Of a stretch of DNA of 64,000 nucleotides, positions 53,098 through 62,455 are shown piece after piece (the first letter of the stretch is position 1; every line of letters begins with the position of its first letter). Source of the stretch: Pelotomaculum schinkii (GTDB lineage Bacteria > Bacillota > Desulfotomaculia > Desulfotomaculales > Pelotomaculaceae); the NCBI RefSeq assembly GCF_004369205.1, contig NZ_QFGA01000001.1, forward strand, positions 558,001 through 622,000, read 5' to 3'. A model generated the notes under the pieces. That model saw only the letters and a program-made list of their open reading frames with translations. It did not search any database and was not told the origin of the DNA. A program made the translations under genes and the position numbers.

Positions 53098-56000
53098 CTA
53101 CTGCAGCAAGGTCGGGTTATGGTCCACGTCGTTGGTTAAGTCGTCCACAATGAATACTTTTACCATATCCCCGGCCTGTACGTTGAAGCCGGATTGGGCC
53201 TGTCCGACAAGGTCAAAATCCGCCCTGGTGACGTTAAGGCTAAGCTGGACGCCGTTGCGCAGATGGGTAAAGACCACGGCTTCCTTCCCTGCGTGGGCTA
53301 TGACCGGAGTGAGCTGGGCGCCGAAATATTTCAGGCCGCTGACGCCGGTCTTGACGGTCATGGTACTGATCCCGCCTGTCTCGCCCGCTTCGTAAACCGA
53401 CTCGTCCACCACGGGGTCAACCGTGTACTTGGGGTTGTCTCCGGGGGTGGTCGCCTCATTATTTATCGTCTGGGTTACCGTGGCGTCGGCGTAGCCGCCG
53501 GCGGTGACTGTGACGGTGTAGTCGCCGGCCGAGGCAAACACAGCGGCGTCAATACTGATGGCGCCCGCGTTTACCGTGTACTGCCCGCCGGTCAGCGCGC
53601 TTCCGTTGACCGTGATCCCGCTGACGGCGCTACGCCAGGCCGCGTCGTCGGTGAAAGTGATCTCCACCGCCCGGCCCACGCTGTTGTCCGTGGTATCGGC
53701 GCTCAACACCGGAGGCGTTTGCTCCTCCGGCGGGTTGCTAAACTGGAGGGGCAGCTCGAATTGCCCGTCAGCGCCGGTATCGTACTGGTTCAGGTAAGGC
53801 GAGTAGGTCACAGCCTGGATTTTATTCTGAAGCGGATAGAACTGATAGAGCCTCAGCCAGCCGTTGCCGCCGTTGGGTTGATCCTGGTAATCCGATAGGA
53901 GATTATAGACTGTATTGCCATTTAATCCGGTTGCGGTGTTGTTATATTGGCCGGAATAATGACCGCATAACACTGCTATTACATTACTGTGGAGTTTAAC
54001 GACATTGTTCCAGACATCAAGACCGGCTACGCTTTGGGTATTTTGATAATTTCCGCTGGTATCGATGTATCCATGAGTGACGACAACGGCTTTACGATTG
54101 CTATATTGGGTCAGGACCGAATTGGCCCAGTCTGTTGCATCGGCTAGCAGCGAAGGCGCGCAAACCAGGTTTAAAACTATAAAGTCCTGTCCCATGGCGG
54201 AGAAAAGCTCATAATTGCTGGAATTGCTGGTGGAAGGATAATTTCCGCCGTACCAGGAATATTCGTTAAAGTCGGTGTAGGGGAAATAGGTATTATAATT
54301 AGTTAGGTCACTGGTCGCAAAAAACATATCATGGTTACCGGGGACTACCGAATAAGGAATACCTGCGGCCCGGATGATTGCCATTGAATCCCGGGCATTT
54401 TGCCATTGCGTGCTGTTGTTATAATCATTAACCATGTCCCCCAGGTGAGCCACAAAAACGATATTTTCGGACTGGGCGTTATCGGCTATCCATTGAGTTT
54501 GCTGATCAAATATTTCCGGATAACTTTCCGCATAAAATTGCGTATCCGGCAGCACGGCGATAGTGAAGTGATCCCAGGTCTGAGAACCGCCGTTATCCTT
54601 GATGAAAATGGCCTTGACCGAAATATTGGCAGTCACGTTAATGTCGGTTCTGGGATTATCAGCCGAGCCATCACTCCAATTTGCGAAGTGAAAACCGCTG
54701 TCCGGCACGGCAGTTACCTCTGATCCGCTGGCGCCGGAAGCTACTGTTTGCGATGAATTACCGCTGATGGAACCATGGGCGCCGGCAGTGTAGGTCAGGA
54801 TGTAAGTATCATTGGAAAAGCTCACTACTACCGTATGATTGGCATTTATATTATTGATCGTATAAGTATTGTTGCTGACTGAGCTTAACACATCAATACC
54901 ATTATCCGTAATGGAGGCCAGGTGATAACCGCCGGCCGGGCTGATGGTAATGGTGGAGGACCCATTATTACTAACTGTCGCCGGGTCTGCGGTCACAGTC
55001 CCGTTGCCGCCGCTCACCGAGGCTGAGACAGTGTAATATGCTACCGGCGACGGCAGGTTGTTCAAGTCGACAATGAAATTCGGGATTTGCTGCCACCCAA
55101 GAATGGGATAGCTGTCCGGCAATGCGTAGCCGAAGCCGTATGATCCGTTGGGATTATCCAAATCCGCACTGCCAAGGTAATTTGGGACGATATAGCCGCT
55201 AAAGGTACCTGATCTGTTGCTCCCCGTCATTTCCGTCTTTCCCTGCAGCTCCGGTATGGTGATCGAAGAAACATTGGTTTGGGTACCCCAGGTATCGTCT
55301 AGATTGGGCTGGGTCATGTCACTGTTGGTCTCAACATAAAAGCAATTCGTGATATGCACCGCCTGGTTGTAATCAGCAGAAGCCCACAGCCACCGGTCGT
55401 AGCCGACGGCATAGCCGGTAAAGCAAGCGGTGCTGTAGCAGTTGGACATGGAGGCGACGGGATAGATAGGGGGCGTACCGGTGAGAATGCCGGTGATGCC
55501 GGCCAGGTAGTGCCCGTTGTTGGTTTCCAGGTTACCCTGGTTATAGCAGTTGGTGATGTAGCCTGCGCAATAGCCCACGATGCCTCCAGTAAAAATCTTT
55601 TTCGTGCTATACACGGATTTGATGCAGCCTGTATTGAAGCACTGGTCAACGACCACACCGCCGTCACTCAAGCAGTACACAGCGCCTGCAATGCCGCCTA
55701 TTCTGCCCCGGGCGGTGACGTCTCCGGTGTTGGAGCAGTACCGGACATACAAAGCAGGGCTGCTGTTGGTATTCGCCACTACACCCGCGATGCCGCCGGC
55801 CTGGGAAGCGGTGCAGGCGGTGGGGTCAGCGACAGACACGGTCATGGAGCTGTGCAGGTTGTAGAGACTGCCGGTCGTGTAGCCGACCACAGATCCAATC
55901 GCACTGGTGTAGTTGTCGCCCATGTCCAGCGACCCGGCTACGTTCAGGTTGGCAATGGTTCCGCCGTTGACATAGCCGAATAAGCCGTAAGCGCCGGTTC

Positions 56001-56433
56001 CGGCGGCAGGATTGGAAATGTTGATGCCGCTGATGGTGTGGTTGCAGCCGTCAAAAACACCGCCAAAGTAGAGGCCGGTAGGAACGCCCCCCTCGCTGGC
56101 AGTGAGGGGGCAGTGGCCGCCAATCGGGGTCCAGGCATAGCCGGCAAGGTTGATGTCGTCACCCAATTTAAAGAAGGACCCGCCATATGATGTTCCGCTG
56201 TTGACGTTGTCAGCCAATCCTTTTAACTGGGCGGCGGTGCTGATGACATAAGGGTCGCCCGATGTGCCGCCGCCGGTCCAGTCGGCGCTGGAACTGGCGC
56301 CGTTCCAGGCGCTTACCGCAAACGCGGGGCTTGGATTGAAAGCAGCCAATACGCTTACCAACATGGCCACCAACACTATGCCGCTGAAAATATGTCTGGC
56401 TGCGGTATTAAAACCACATTTCAGGCAAAACAC
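53098..56433 (-). CDS. Surface protein E: GLUG, metallophosphatase, HID, NPTLLQ tail
   Basis: A 1111-residue exported protein, first gene of the five. Order: signal peptide of its own type (HIFSGIVLVAMLVSVLAAF, cleavage after AFA near 39); GLUG region (about 44-454; YVISTAAQLKGLADNVNSG); two InlB-like repeats (about 464-611); calcineurin-like phosphoesterase (about 614-897) with VLPDTQF, HLGDMVNDYN, VPGNHDMFF, VTHGYI and LCGHYSGQYN; HID (about 899-990); C-terminal domain. Its phosphoesterase, HID and tail are nearly the same as in C, while the N-terminal half differs. GTG start with AAGGAG eight bases upstream. Confidence 0.88.
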   Translation of the reverse strand: MFCLKCGFNTAARHIFSGIVLVAMLVSVLAAFNPSPAFAVSAWNGASSSADWTGGGTSGDPYVISTAAQLKGLADNVNSGTSYGGSFFKLGDDINLAGYAWTPIGGHCPLTASEGGVPTGLYFGGVFDGCNHTISGINISNPAAGTGAYGLFGYVNGGTIANLNVAGSLDMGDNYTSAIGSVVGYTTGSLYNLHSSMTVSVADPTACTASQAGGIAGVVANTNSSPALYVRYCSNTGDVTARGRIGGIAGAVYCLSDGGVVVDQCFNTGCIKSVYSTKKIFTGGIVGYCAGYITNCYNQGNLETNNGHYLAGITGILTGTPPIYPVASMSNCYSTACFTGYAVGYDRWLWASADYNQAVHITNCFYVETNSDMTQPNLDDTWGTQTNVSSITIPELQGKTEMTGSNRSGTFSGYIVPNYLGSADLDNPNGSYGFGYALPDSYPILGWQQIPNFIVDLNNLPSPVAYYTVSASVSGGNGTVTADPATVSNNGSSTITISPAGGYHLASITDNGIDVLSSVSNNTYTINNINANHTVVVSFSNDTYILTYTAGAHGSISGNSSQTVASGASGSEVTAVPDSGFHFANWSDGSADNPRTDINVTANISVKAIFIKDNGGSQTWDHFTIAVLPDTQFYAESYPEIFDQQTQWIADNAQSENIVFVAHLGDMVNDYNNSTQWQNARDSMAIIRAAGIPYSVVPGNHDMFFATSDLTNYNTYFPYTDFNEYSWYGGNYPSTSNSSNYELFSAMGQDFIVLNLVCAPSLLADATDWANSVLTQYSNRKAVVVTHGYIDTSGNYQNTQSVAGLDVWNNVVKLHSNVIAVLCGHYSGQYNNTATGLNGNTVYNLLSDYQDQPNGGNGWLRLYQFYPLQNKIQAVTYSPYLNQYDTGADGQFELPLQFSNPPEEQTPPVLSADTTDNSVGRAVEITFTDDAAWRSAVSGITVNGSALTGGQYTVNAGAISIDAAVFASAGDYTVTVTAGGYADATVTQTINNEATTPGDNPKYTVDPVVDESVYEAGETGGISTMTVKTGVSGLKYFGAQLTPVIAHAGKEAVVFTHLRNGVQLSLNVTRADFDLVGQAQSGFNVQAGDMVKVFIVDDLTNDVDHNPTLLQ

Positions 56434-56837
56434 TTATCTCACTCCTTTTTTAGGCTATGGGAGATGTAATTAATAGGTCATCTTAATATGGAAAGAATGG
56501 CTTCCGTTTTTTTTCCGAATGATCAGGTTTTGCAAATCACTGAGGGACAAGGTGGCTACGGTAGTGACATTCCTATTGTCATTAACCATGCCTCCTTGCA
56601 TATTTACCGTTGTGGAAAGCAGCGTGCGATTAAAACCTCACCCGCTTGCTAGTGTTCAGCATCAACTGGCGCTGCATAATCAGGATGATGCCTAAACGAA
56701 ATCAACGAATGACATGGCTTATACCACAGTGAAAAGTATCGTATACCTTACAAAGGGAAGAAGCCAATCAAGGCATATCGATAATTATCATTACTGCGTT
56801 TGGCTGGAGCGATTAGAGGCAGGTGGTTTTGAAATGT
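56434..56837. other. Spacer upstream of surface gene E
   Basis: About 400 bases without a supported gene. Near 56685-56850 the plus strand encodes a short piece ending NYHYCVWLERLEAGGFEM, vaguely like an IS110-type transposase segment, but too short to call. The region probably carries the promoter of gene E. Confidence 0.35.
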
Positions 56838-58316
56838 CTACCTGAGACGCAAATACGGAACAAACATCACCTCATTCTTAAAGACTTCTTGAGACCCGGC
56901 TGATTCGCCGGCCCCGGAGCCCTGCGTGCCGGTTATAATAACCTTACCCGGCCACCGGCTGACAATTTCCGATAAATACTTGTCCGTGGCGCTGATTGAC
57001 TGCATCGTTTCCCGGGCCAACGGGCCATAACGCTGCCCGGCGTCGTCAATACCATGAAAGCGAACCGTCAGTAAATCATAACCCTGCTCCAGGGTGTCGA
57101 GGGTCGCCTCAAACAGTTCATCATCAGCGCTGCCGTCAGCGTTTTTGTCATGAATGGAAACCGGCTGTATTTCGGTATCCAACCCATTTTCAGCAGCATC
57201 CAGGAAAACTGCTTTTTTGTTTAACATATTCACCTCCGCATAAATCGAAGGCGCCTTCAGTTCCCTGTCCTGGTCTGTAATAACGCCGTTTTCTTGCGGC
57301 GCCTTACCGGTCAGCAGGGCGGCCAGGCCGACATTGTTTTCCACCGGATAGACACCCCATGCCTGCACGGCTTTACCGGCATTCTTGAGGAAAGGCGCAT
57401 AACCGTTTGCGAAGGCATAGCTATATTGCTGGTAAGTGAGTCCGTCCAGCACTACCATCAGCAGCTTATCACCGCTTTCCAGATAATGCTGGGCATCATA
57501 GTAGGCGTCAGTGATGCTGGTTGCGGGGGGATGAACGATGACTCCCTTCACTTTTTCCAGCTTGGTGCGGGTATCGGGCTGCAGGTAATTGATATAATTA
57601 TCCCTTACTTCAAAATACCCGCCGTCATCCACCAGGCGGTATTCTCCTTTTTCATCCATGACCAGGAGCGTGTCGCCGTCTTGCAGCGGCGTCAGGTCGC
57701 TTATTCTAAAAACCCGGCGTCTGGTAAAGACCTGCGCTTCATAATCTTTGCCGCCGTTTTGCACGACAGCTTTTCCCTCAGCGTAGGGGTACAAGGTTAA
57801 CGGCCCGGCTAACAGCTGCCCCGGGGTAATCTGAACGAGATCGGTATCCGGGTTAATCACATTGAAGGCGAAATACTTGCTGCCGCCGTCCGACACCACC
57901 ACAATCTCGGTGAGAAACTTGACATTGCTGCTGTTGGGGTGAGCGAGATTGACCGCCTCCCAGCCGTTCTTAGCGGTGAAGGCGATATAGCAGTCATCAA
58001 TGTCGGCAGCCTTGATGGCCGAGGTAAAACCATCAAGGCCGACTAAATACAATTGCCCGGCATTAGCCAGCGGACTGGCTTTGGTGATAATGTCGGCCAG
58101 TTTAACAGCTTGATACCTGGTCCCCTGACAGGTTACCTTTTCCAGCTTCCCCAGCCTTTCCGGGTCTTGCAGGTTTAAAACATTGGCAACATCGCCGGTC
58201 ACCTTCAGGGGCGGGATATGTGCAGGGTTCCGGAAAGCAACCCCCATAACCGCTCCTCCCACCAGCAGCCCCAGCAAACCCAAGCAGACACTTAAAAACC
58301 AGCTTTTATTATGCAC
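56838..58316 (-). CDS. Membrane-anchored protein with SUOX-like and alkaline-phosphatase-type domains
   Basis: A 492-residue protein. One N-terminal membrane helix (WFLSVCLGLLGLLVGGAVMG) anchors it outside the cell. Residues about 35-170 follow the sulfite-oxidase-like pattern (LGKLEKVTCQGTRYQAVKLADII). From about 275 to the end it resembles the phosphodiesterase/alkaline phosphatase superfamily: KLLMVVLDGLTYQQYSYAF, GLAALLTGKAPQENGVI, LTVRFHGIDDAGQRYGP. LDG replaces the usual DGxx(S/T) nucleophile region, with T at the expected place (LDGLTY). The GTG start has GAAAGGGG ten bases upstream. It follows the lipoprotein gene by about 50 bases. Confidence 0.75.
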   Translation of the reverse strand: MHNKSWFLSVCLGLLGLLVGGAVMGVAFRNPAHIPPLKVTGDVANVLNLQDPERLGKLEKVTCQGTRYQAVKLADIITKASPLANAGQLYLVGLDGFTSAIKAADIDDCYIAFTAKNGWEAVNLAHPNSSNVKFLTEIVVVSDGGSKYFAFNVINPDTDLVQITPGQLLAGPLTLYPYAEGKAVVQNGGKDYEAQVFTRRRVFRISDLTPLQDGDTLLVMDEKGEYRLVDDGGYFEVRDNYINYLQPDTRTKLEKVKGVIVHPPATSITDAYYDAQHYLESGDKLLMVVLDGLTYQQYSYAFANGYAPFLKNAGKAVQAWGVYPVENNVGLAALLTGKAPQENGVITDQDRELKAPSIYAEVNMLNKKAVFLDAAENGLDTEIQPVSIHDKNADGSADDELFEATLDTLEQGYDLLTVRFHGIDDAGQRYGPLARETMQSISATDKYLSEIVSRWPGKVIITGTQGSGAGESAGSQEVFKNEVMFVPYLRLR

Positions 58317-58369
58317 AAGCGCGTAACCCCTTTCTCGCCTTTTGCCCGGCACTCTCTGACCGCAGGTGG

Positions 58370-59488
58370 TTACGGCAGGACTTCTATAGAGAGCAAGTCA
58401 TCCACATTTTTCTTGCCGGACGGCCCCGTGCAGGTGAAAGCCAGGGCGCCCCGGGCGTTCTGGTAGATCAGACCGCCGCTGCCCAGATCGGTGATCGTCA
58501 ACACAATGCTCTTGCCGTCGGCGCTGGTAAATTGATATTTGCTGCCTCCGGTCAGGCCTGTTTGTTTGAAAATTTGTGAGAAAGCGATGCCCTCCGTGCC
58601 TTCTTCTGTCTGTTTAGGAAGACAAGCGGCGCCTTCCGTATAGTCAAAGATAGCTGTCTGACCGTAGATGACATAGAGCAGGCCCCGGATATGCATACCT
58701 TGGGGAAACTGCGGCGCTAAAAATTTGGGGGCTTCCTTGCCGGTTATTTTAATAAAAGCCGACAGGAAATTGGCTTTGGTCTCGTTTTTCTGCAGCCCGT
58801 CGCTGGCTTTCAGGAAAACATTGGCCACGCTGCTGTCGTTGATATCTGCATATTTTGTAACAAGGTCGATGGTTTTAATGGCCTTGTCCACACTGTCGAA
58901 ATACTCATAGTCCTGCTGGGGTAAGTTTTGGACTGCCGTCTCCAGGAACACCACTTTATTGGGCGGCTCCTGGTCACCGCCTGTTTCAAAGTCCATGCGG
59001 ATCATGTTTCTGACCCAGTACATGGCCCGCTCGCCAGGAATGACGACGCGTACAGGCTGCATGTCATCTTCAAGCGGTTTGCCGTCACTTATGTAGGAAA
59101 GGATAATCTGACGGTTGGCCAGGACATCGGACGGCACGGCAATGGAATACTGGTCTTTGGCCGTAAAGCGGATACGGCTGAAATCCTTTTGGGATTTTCC
59201 GTATTGCTGCAGAAAAGTATCAAGCAACGGGCCGGTGGCATCGACACTAACTTTTTCCCCGTTGGAGCGTGCGGCTTCAGCATGCCTGGTCACCGTCGAC
59301 AGTTTTTTCAAATCTCCCAGGGTTATTTCAAAGTCCTGCTCCTGCAGACCGTGCACAACAATCTTCTCTTCGTCAAACGGGCCGGGCTCTGCCGCGCTAC
59401 GCTGCGCCTTGCTGCCGCATGCGGCGGCAGTCGCCAAAAGCAACAGCAACGCCAGAAACAATAACAGAACTTTGCAAATATTTTTCAT
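58370..59488 (-). CDS. Lipoprotein with SUOX-like domain
   Basis: A 372-residue lipoprotein. The signal is VLLLFLALLLLLATAAAC with the lipidated cysteine at C24, a substrate for Lgt. Residues about 40-170 have the sulfite-oxidase-like pattern: FEITLGDLKKLSTV, GPLLDTFLQQYG, YSIAVPSDVLANRQIILSY, PVRVVIPGERAMYWVRNM. The second half (about 175-372) is a related or repeated domain with YQFTSADGKSIVLTITDLGSGG. No conserved Moco cysteine is evident in the first domain. It lies between two further SUOX-like genes with short gaps, so they form one operon. Confidence 0.8.
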   Translation of the reverse strand: MKNICKVLLLFLALLLLLATAAACGSKAQRSAAEPGPFDEEKIVVHGLQEQDFEITLGDLKKLSTVTRHAEAARSNGEKVSVDATGPLLDTFLQQYGKSQKDFSRIRFTAKDQYSIAVPSDVLANRQIILSYISDGKPLEDDMQPVRVVIPGERAMYWVRNMIRMDFETGGDQEPPNKVVFLETAVQNLPQQDYEYFDSVDKAIKTIDLVTKYADINDSSVANVFLKASDGLQKNETKANFLSAFIKITGKEAPKFLAPQFPQGMHIRGLLYVIYGQTAIFDYTEGAACLPKQTEEGTEGIAFSQIFKQTGLTGGSKYQFTSADGKSIVLTITDLGSGGLIYQNARGALAFTCTGPSGKKNVDDLLSIEVLP

Positions 59489-59507
59489 TTACAATTCTCC
59501 CTATCGC

Positions 59508-60041
59508 TTACTGCAACTCCATGCCCACAAGCCATCTGGTAAAGCGCTGTCCATAATCGTCATTGCAAATAATGATACGCATGCTGCCGTCCTCACCTAT
59601 CTTTGTCTTCAACGGTTTACCATGATCGGCATAGGCGATATAAACGTTATCCGGCTGCAGGACTTCAGACATATCTACTCCCGATGTGTAATTGTCCACG
59701 CCTTTGGTAATGATTTTTTTGTATTTTTGGGTTAGCCCCGGATCTATGCTGTTCAAAACAGCCAACACCGGTACGCAGGTAAATTCGTTCTCGGAGTTGC
59801 CCTGAGAAGAATTAACCGTCATTTTCTTTTCTACTGCCGGCAATTTCTGGAGATCGGCGATTGTAAAGCGTCCTAATATGGTATCGCCGGCTTTAATTAT
59901 TACTGTCCCTTCCTCGAGACCGGTCTGATCGCGGTTTAAAAACGAGAATACAGCAATAATCAAAGCCAGTAATGCAATTACCGTAATGAGTATTTTTTTA
60001 GAACTAAAGAAACCGCCTTTTCCCACACTTGCTTCAACCAT
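59508..60041 (-). CDS. Small membrane-anchored SUOX-like protein
   Basis: A 177-residue protein. An N-terminal helix (ILITVIALLALIIAVFSFL, about residues 17-35) anchors a single domain outside. The domain follows the sulfite-oxidase-like order: GRFTIADLQKLPAV, FTCVPVLAVLNSIDPGL, VLQPDNVYIAYADHGKPL, SMRIIICNDDYGQRFTRWLVGMELQ. It is essentially a one-domain version of what the large surface proteins carry. It ends 19 bases before the lipoprotein gene and starts about 130 bases after the SLH gene. Confidence 0.75.
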   Translation of the reverse strand: MVEASVGKGGFFSSKKILITVIALLALIIAVFSFLNRDQTGLEEGTVIIKAGDTILGRFTIADLQKLPAVEKKMTVNSSQGNSENEFTCVPVLAVLNSIDPGLTQKYKKIITKGVDNYTSGVDMSEVLQPDNVYIAYADHGKPLKTKIGEDGSMRIIICNDDYGQRFTRWLVGMELQ

Positions 60042-60118
60042 CTATGGCCTCCTGGATTATCAATTAGGCGGGAGCAGGTTTGAATTCATGCAACCCGTCG
60101 CATTAACAACGGACTGTT

Positions 60119-60150
60119 GCGCGAATGGATTCGCACCTGCATCGGCCGTC
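60119..60150. repeat. Dispersed repeat, short copy 3
   Basis: GCGAATGGATTCGC followed by ACCTGCATCGGC matches the 3' hairpin of the copy at 21640-21915. It lies in the 130-base spacer before the SUOX-like gene. Confidence 0.55.
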
Positions 60151-60173
60151 TCAACAGAAGCAGGAACATATTT

Positions 60174-62174
60174 TCAGACGTACTCCAACGCATTCGATAT
60201 TGCCGTAACAGCCTCCGCTCTGGTTGCGTGAACTTGGGGTTGGAAGGTATTGTCCGAGTATCCTGTCATTACGCCGCTATTGGTCAAAGTTGCCACCGCG
60301 TCCCTGGCCCAGTCGGAAATGCTGTCGCCGTCCTTAAACTGTACTTCTTCCTTTCCTGTCTCAAGATTAATTGCCCTGACGAGCATCACTGCCATCTGCT
60401 CGCGTGTAATCAGTTCATCAGGCCTAAAGGTATCGTCGTCGTACCCGCTGACAATTCCATATGAGGCGGCGCTAGTGATGTACTCCTGTGCCCAATGTTC
60501 CTTTGTATCGGCAAAATTCTTACCACTCTGGAGCGTCATCCCTTGTGATTTGATGAGGGCTTTCATCAGGATCGTGGCAAACTCTGCTCTGGTAATGGTG
60601 CTGTCAGGTTTGAAGGACCCGTCGTTATAGCCGTTGACTGCTCCAAGGGCTACCATCTTCTCGATGGTCTTTTCCGCCCAGTGGCCGCTGACGTCGCTAA
60701 AAGCCGACTGTGGGTCCTGGACAGCCGGGTTTTGGACAGCAGCCGGGTTCTGGACAACCGGGTTTTGGACAACCGTACCTTTATTGGCGGTAAACACTGC
60801 GTATTTGGTAAAATGGTCGACAGTTACCTTGATGGTGTTGCCTGAGAGGCTGCCACCCAGATTAACCCATTTGGAGGACGTCTCATCGTAATAAAAAACC
60901 GAGGGGGTCTCTCCTGTTTTTAACGAAGTAGAATTAATGGCAAAAGTAAGCGTAACCGGTTTTGCAAAGCTGTAATTTTTATTGTCCCCCACGGTAAATT
61001 CAAAAACAGAGCCTTGCAGCGAGAAGCCATCCGGCGGGTCCGGCGGACTGCTAATCTTTTGGATGGCGACACTTAATTTGGTTGTACCTTTTAATGCTCC
61101 GGCAGGTATGCTGACCGAAACATCGCTACCCAGACTGACCGTGCCGCCGGTGGCCGGACTGATGTCACTTTTTCCAGTTGTACTGTTAACCTGCGGAGAA
61201 ATATTAGCTCCGCTGCCGGAGCCCACCGTTACCTCACAGGTGGCGGTAAACCCTCCGTCCACAGTGGTGGCGGTGATGGTGGCAGTGCCGGAGGAAACGG
61301 CCTTCACCAGGCCTTTGTCGCTGACTGTGGCTACTGCGGTATTACTGGAGCTCCATGTTACGCCTTTTTCTGTGGCGGAGCTGGGCGTAACAGTTGCCGT
61401 CAGTTGGCTGGTGGAGCCGACGCTGATCGTATCAGTGGTCTTGTCGATGGAAACACCGGTAACCGGTGTACCATTTAGGGTTACATCAATCTGGTACACC
61501 CATTTGGCTGCATTTGGAGCGGTTATTGTTGCCGGATCGTCAGCAAGCTGGCCAAGCATCAGTCTGTACTTGGTGGATTTGTCCTGCTTGCCGAAGTCCG
61601 GGCTCATGGCCCCTCGTACCCAATTATCTGATATGGAGATCATCGGGTAGACCCGCACAGCGTTATAGACGGCCCGGGCAGTTGTGTCGTTGCCGCTTGC
61701 ATCGCTAAAATTTTGAGTTTCCGGGTTCCAGGCCTGCATGATGTTCGGATAATAGTAGCGGGGCGCAAACAAGAAATCCTTAGTAAAAGTTTTATAAGGC
61801 CCACTTGGAACATCAGTTGCATAAAACGCAAATGTTTTTACCTTGTTGGAATCAATACCGGCTTTCGAAAGGAGATCGGTCAGCGGTACTCCCGTTGCCG
61901 CATCCATAACCGGCGACGGCAGGCTGTCCATATAGGAGTAACTCACTTTTTTTGCGTTCGCAAAGTCACTGTCCGTGAAGACTTTCACCGGAGTAAAAGT
62001 CCCGCCGGAATAGCCTACCCTGAACGTGAGCGAAGTCGCCGCATCGCTGTCATGAAAGGGATCGGCGAGGGCCGTACCGGCTTGCGCGACCCATAACAGG
62101 CTGAACAGCGTAAACGACATCAAACACGAAACGATCTTCCGTGCTTTGCTTTTAAAAAATTTTCTCAAATGCAT
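60174..62174 (-). CDS. SLH surface protein with SUOX-like, Big_2 and ZU5-like domains
   Basis: A 666-residue exported protein. Order: signal peptide (SCLMSFTLFSLLWVAQA, cleavage after ALA); sulfite-oxidase-like domain (about 45-235; GVPLTDLLSKAGI, RYYYPNIMQAW, MLGQLADDPATI, KWVYQIDVTL); Big_2 Ig-like domain (about 240-320; VTWSSSNTAVATVSDKGLV); ZU5-like domain (about 330-465); a short QNP repeat linker; three SLH repeats (about 490-666). It joins the SUOX-like module of the A-E array to a known wall anchor. The ATG at 62172-62174 has AGAAGGGAG seven bases upstream. Confidence 0.9.
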   Translation of the reverse strand: MHLRKFFKSKARKIVSCLMSFTLFSLLWVAQAGTALADPFHDSDAATSLTFRVGYSGGTFTPVKVFTDSDFANAKKVSYSYMDSLPSPVMDAATGVPLTDLLSKAGIDSNKVKTFAFYATDVPSGPYKTFTKDFLFAPRYYYPNIMQAWNPETQNFSDASGNDTTARAVYNAVRVYPMISISDNWVRGAMSPDFGKQDKSTKYRLMLGQLADDPATITAPNAAKWVYQIDVTLNGTPVTGVSIDKTTDTISVGSTSQLTATVTPSSATEKGVTWSSSNTAVATVSDKGLVKAVSSGTATITATTVDGGFTATCEVTVGSGSGANISPQVNSTTGKSDISPATGGTVSLGSDVSVSIPAGALKGTTKLSVAIQKISSPPDPPDGFSLQGSVFEFTVGDNKNYSFAKPVTLTFAINSTSLKTGETPSVFYYDETSSKWVNLGGSLSGNTIKVTVDHFTKYAVFTANKGTVVQNPVVQNPAAVQNPAVQDPQSAFSDVSGHWAEKTIEKMVALGAVNGYNDGSFKPDSTITRAEFATILMKALIKSQGMTLQSGKNFADTKEHWAQEYITSAASYGIVSGYDDDTFRPDELITREQMAVMLVRAINLETGKEEVQFKDGDSISDWARDAVATLTNSGVMTGYSDNTFQPQVHATRAEAVTAISNALEYV

Positions 62175-62455
62175 TTCTTTTCTCCCTTCTGTGTGATCAG
62201 AATGACACATCATAGTTGCACTGCTGCATCTGCTTCTCTTATGTATTCCAGTATGCCTTGCCCGGTCGAGCAGCCGCCTTAAAATAGCAGAGTCTGAAAA
62301 AACGGAGTCTCCCGGCAGTGCCGTGCAACGTTATCCAACGATTGTGCTCCGATAATGATACGAGTGTTGACAGATACCACTGCAGCGCTTGCCCAATGGT
62401 GTACAAAACGATACCCGGCGCATATCTCCAATACATGCTGCAACCGCATGCTTTA

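Noticed and set aside
56685-56860. Possible transposase remnant (HYCVWLERLEAGGFEM)
   Set aside because: Too short and too weak to assign to an insertion-sequence family; no terminal repeats seen.
62239-62436. Minus-strand frame of 65 codons after the DUF2149 gene
   Set aside because: No ribosome site or recognisable motif; region is better read as a 3' spacer with a weak terminator-like hairpin.
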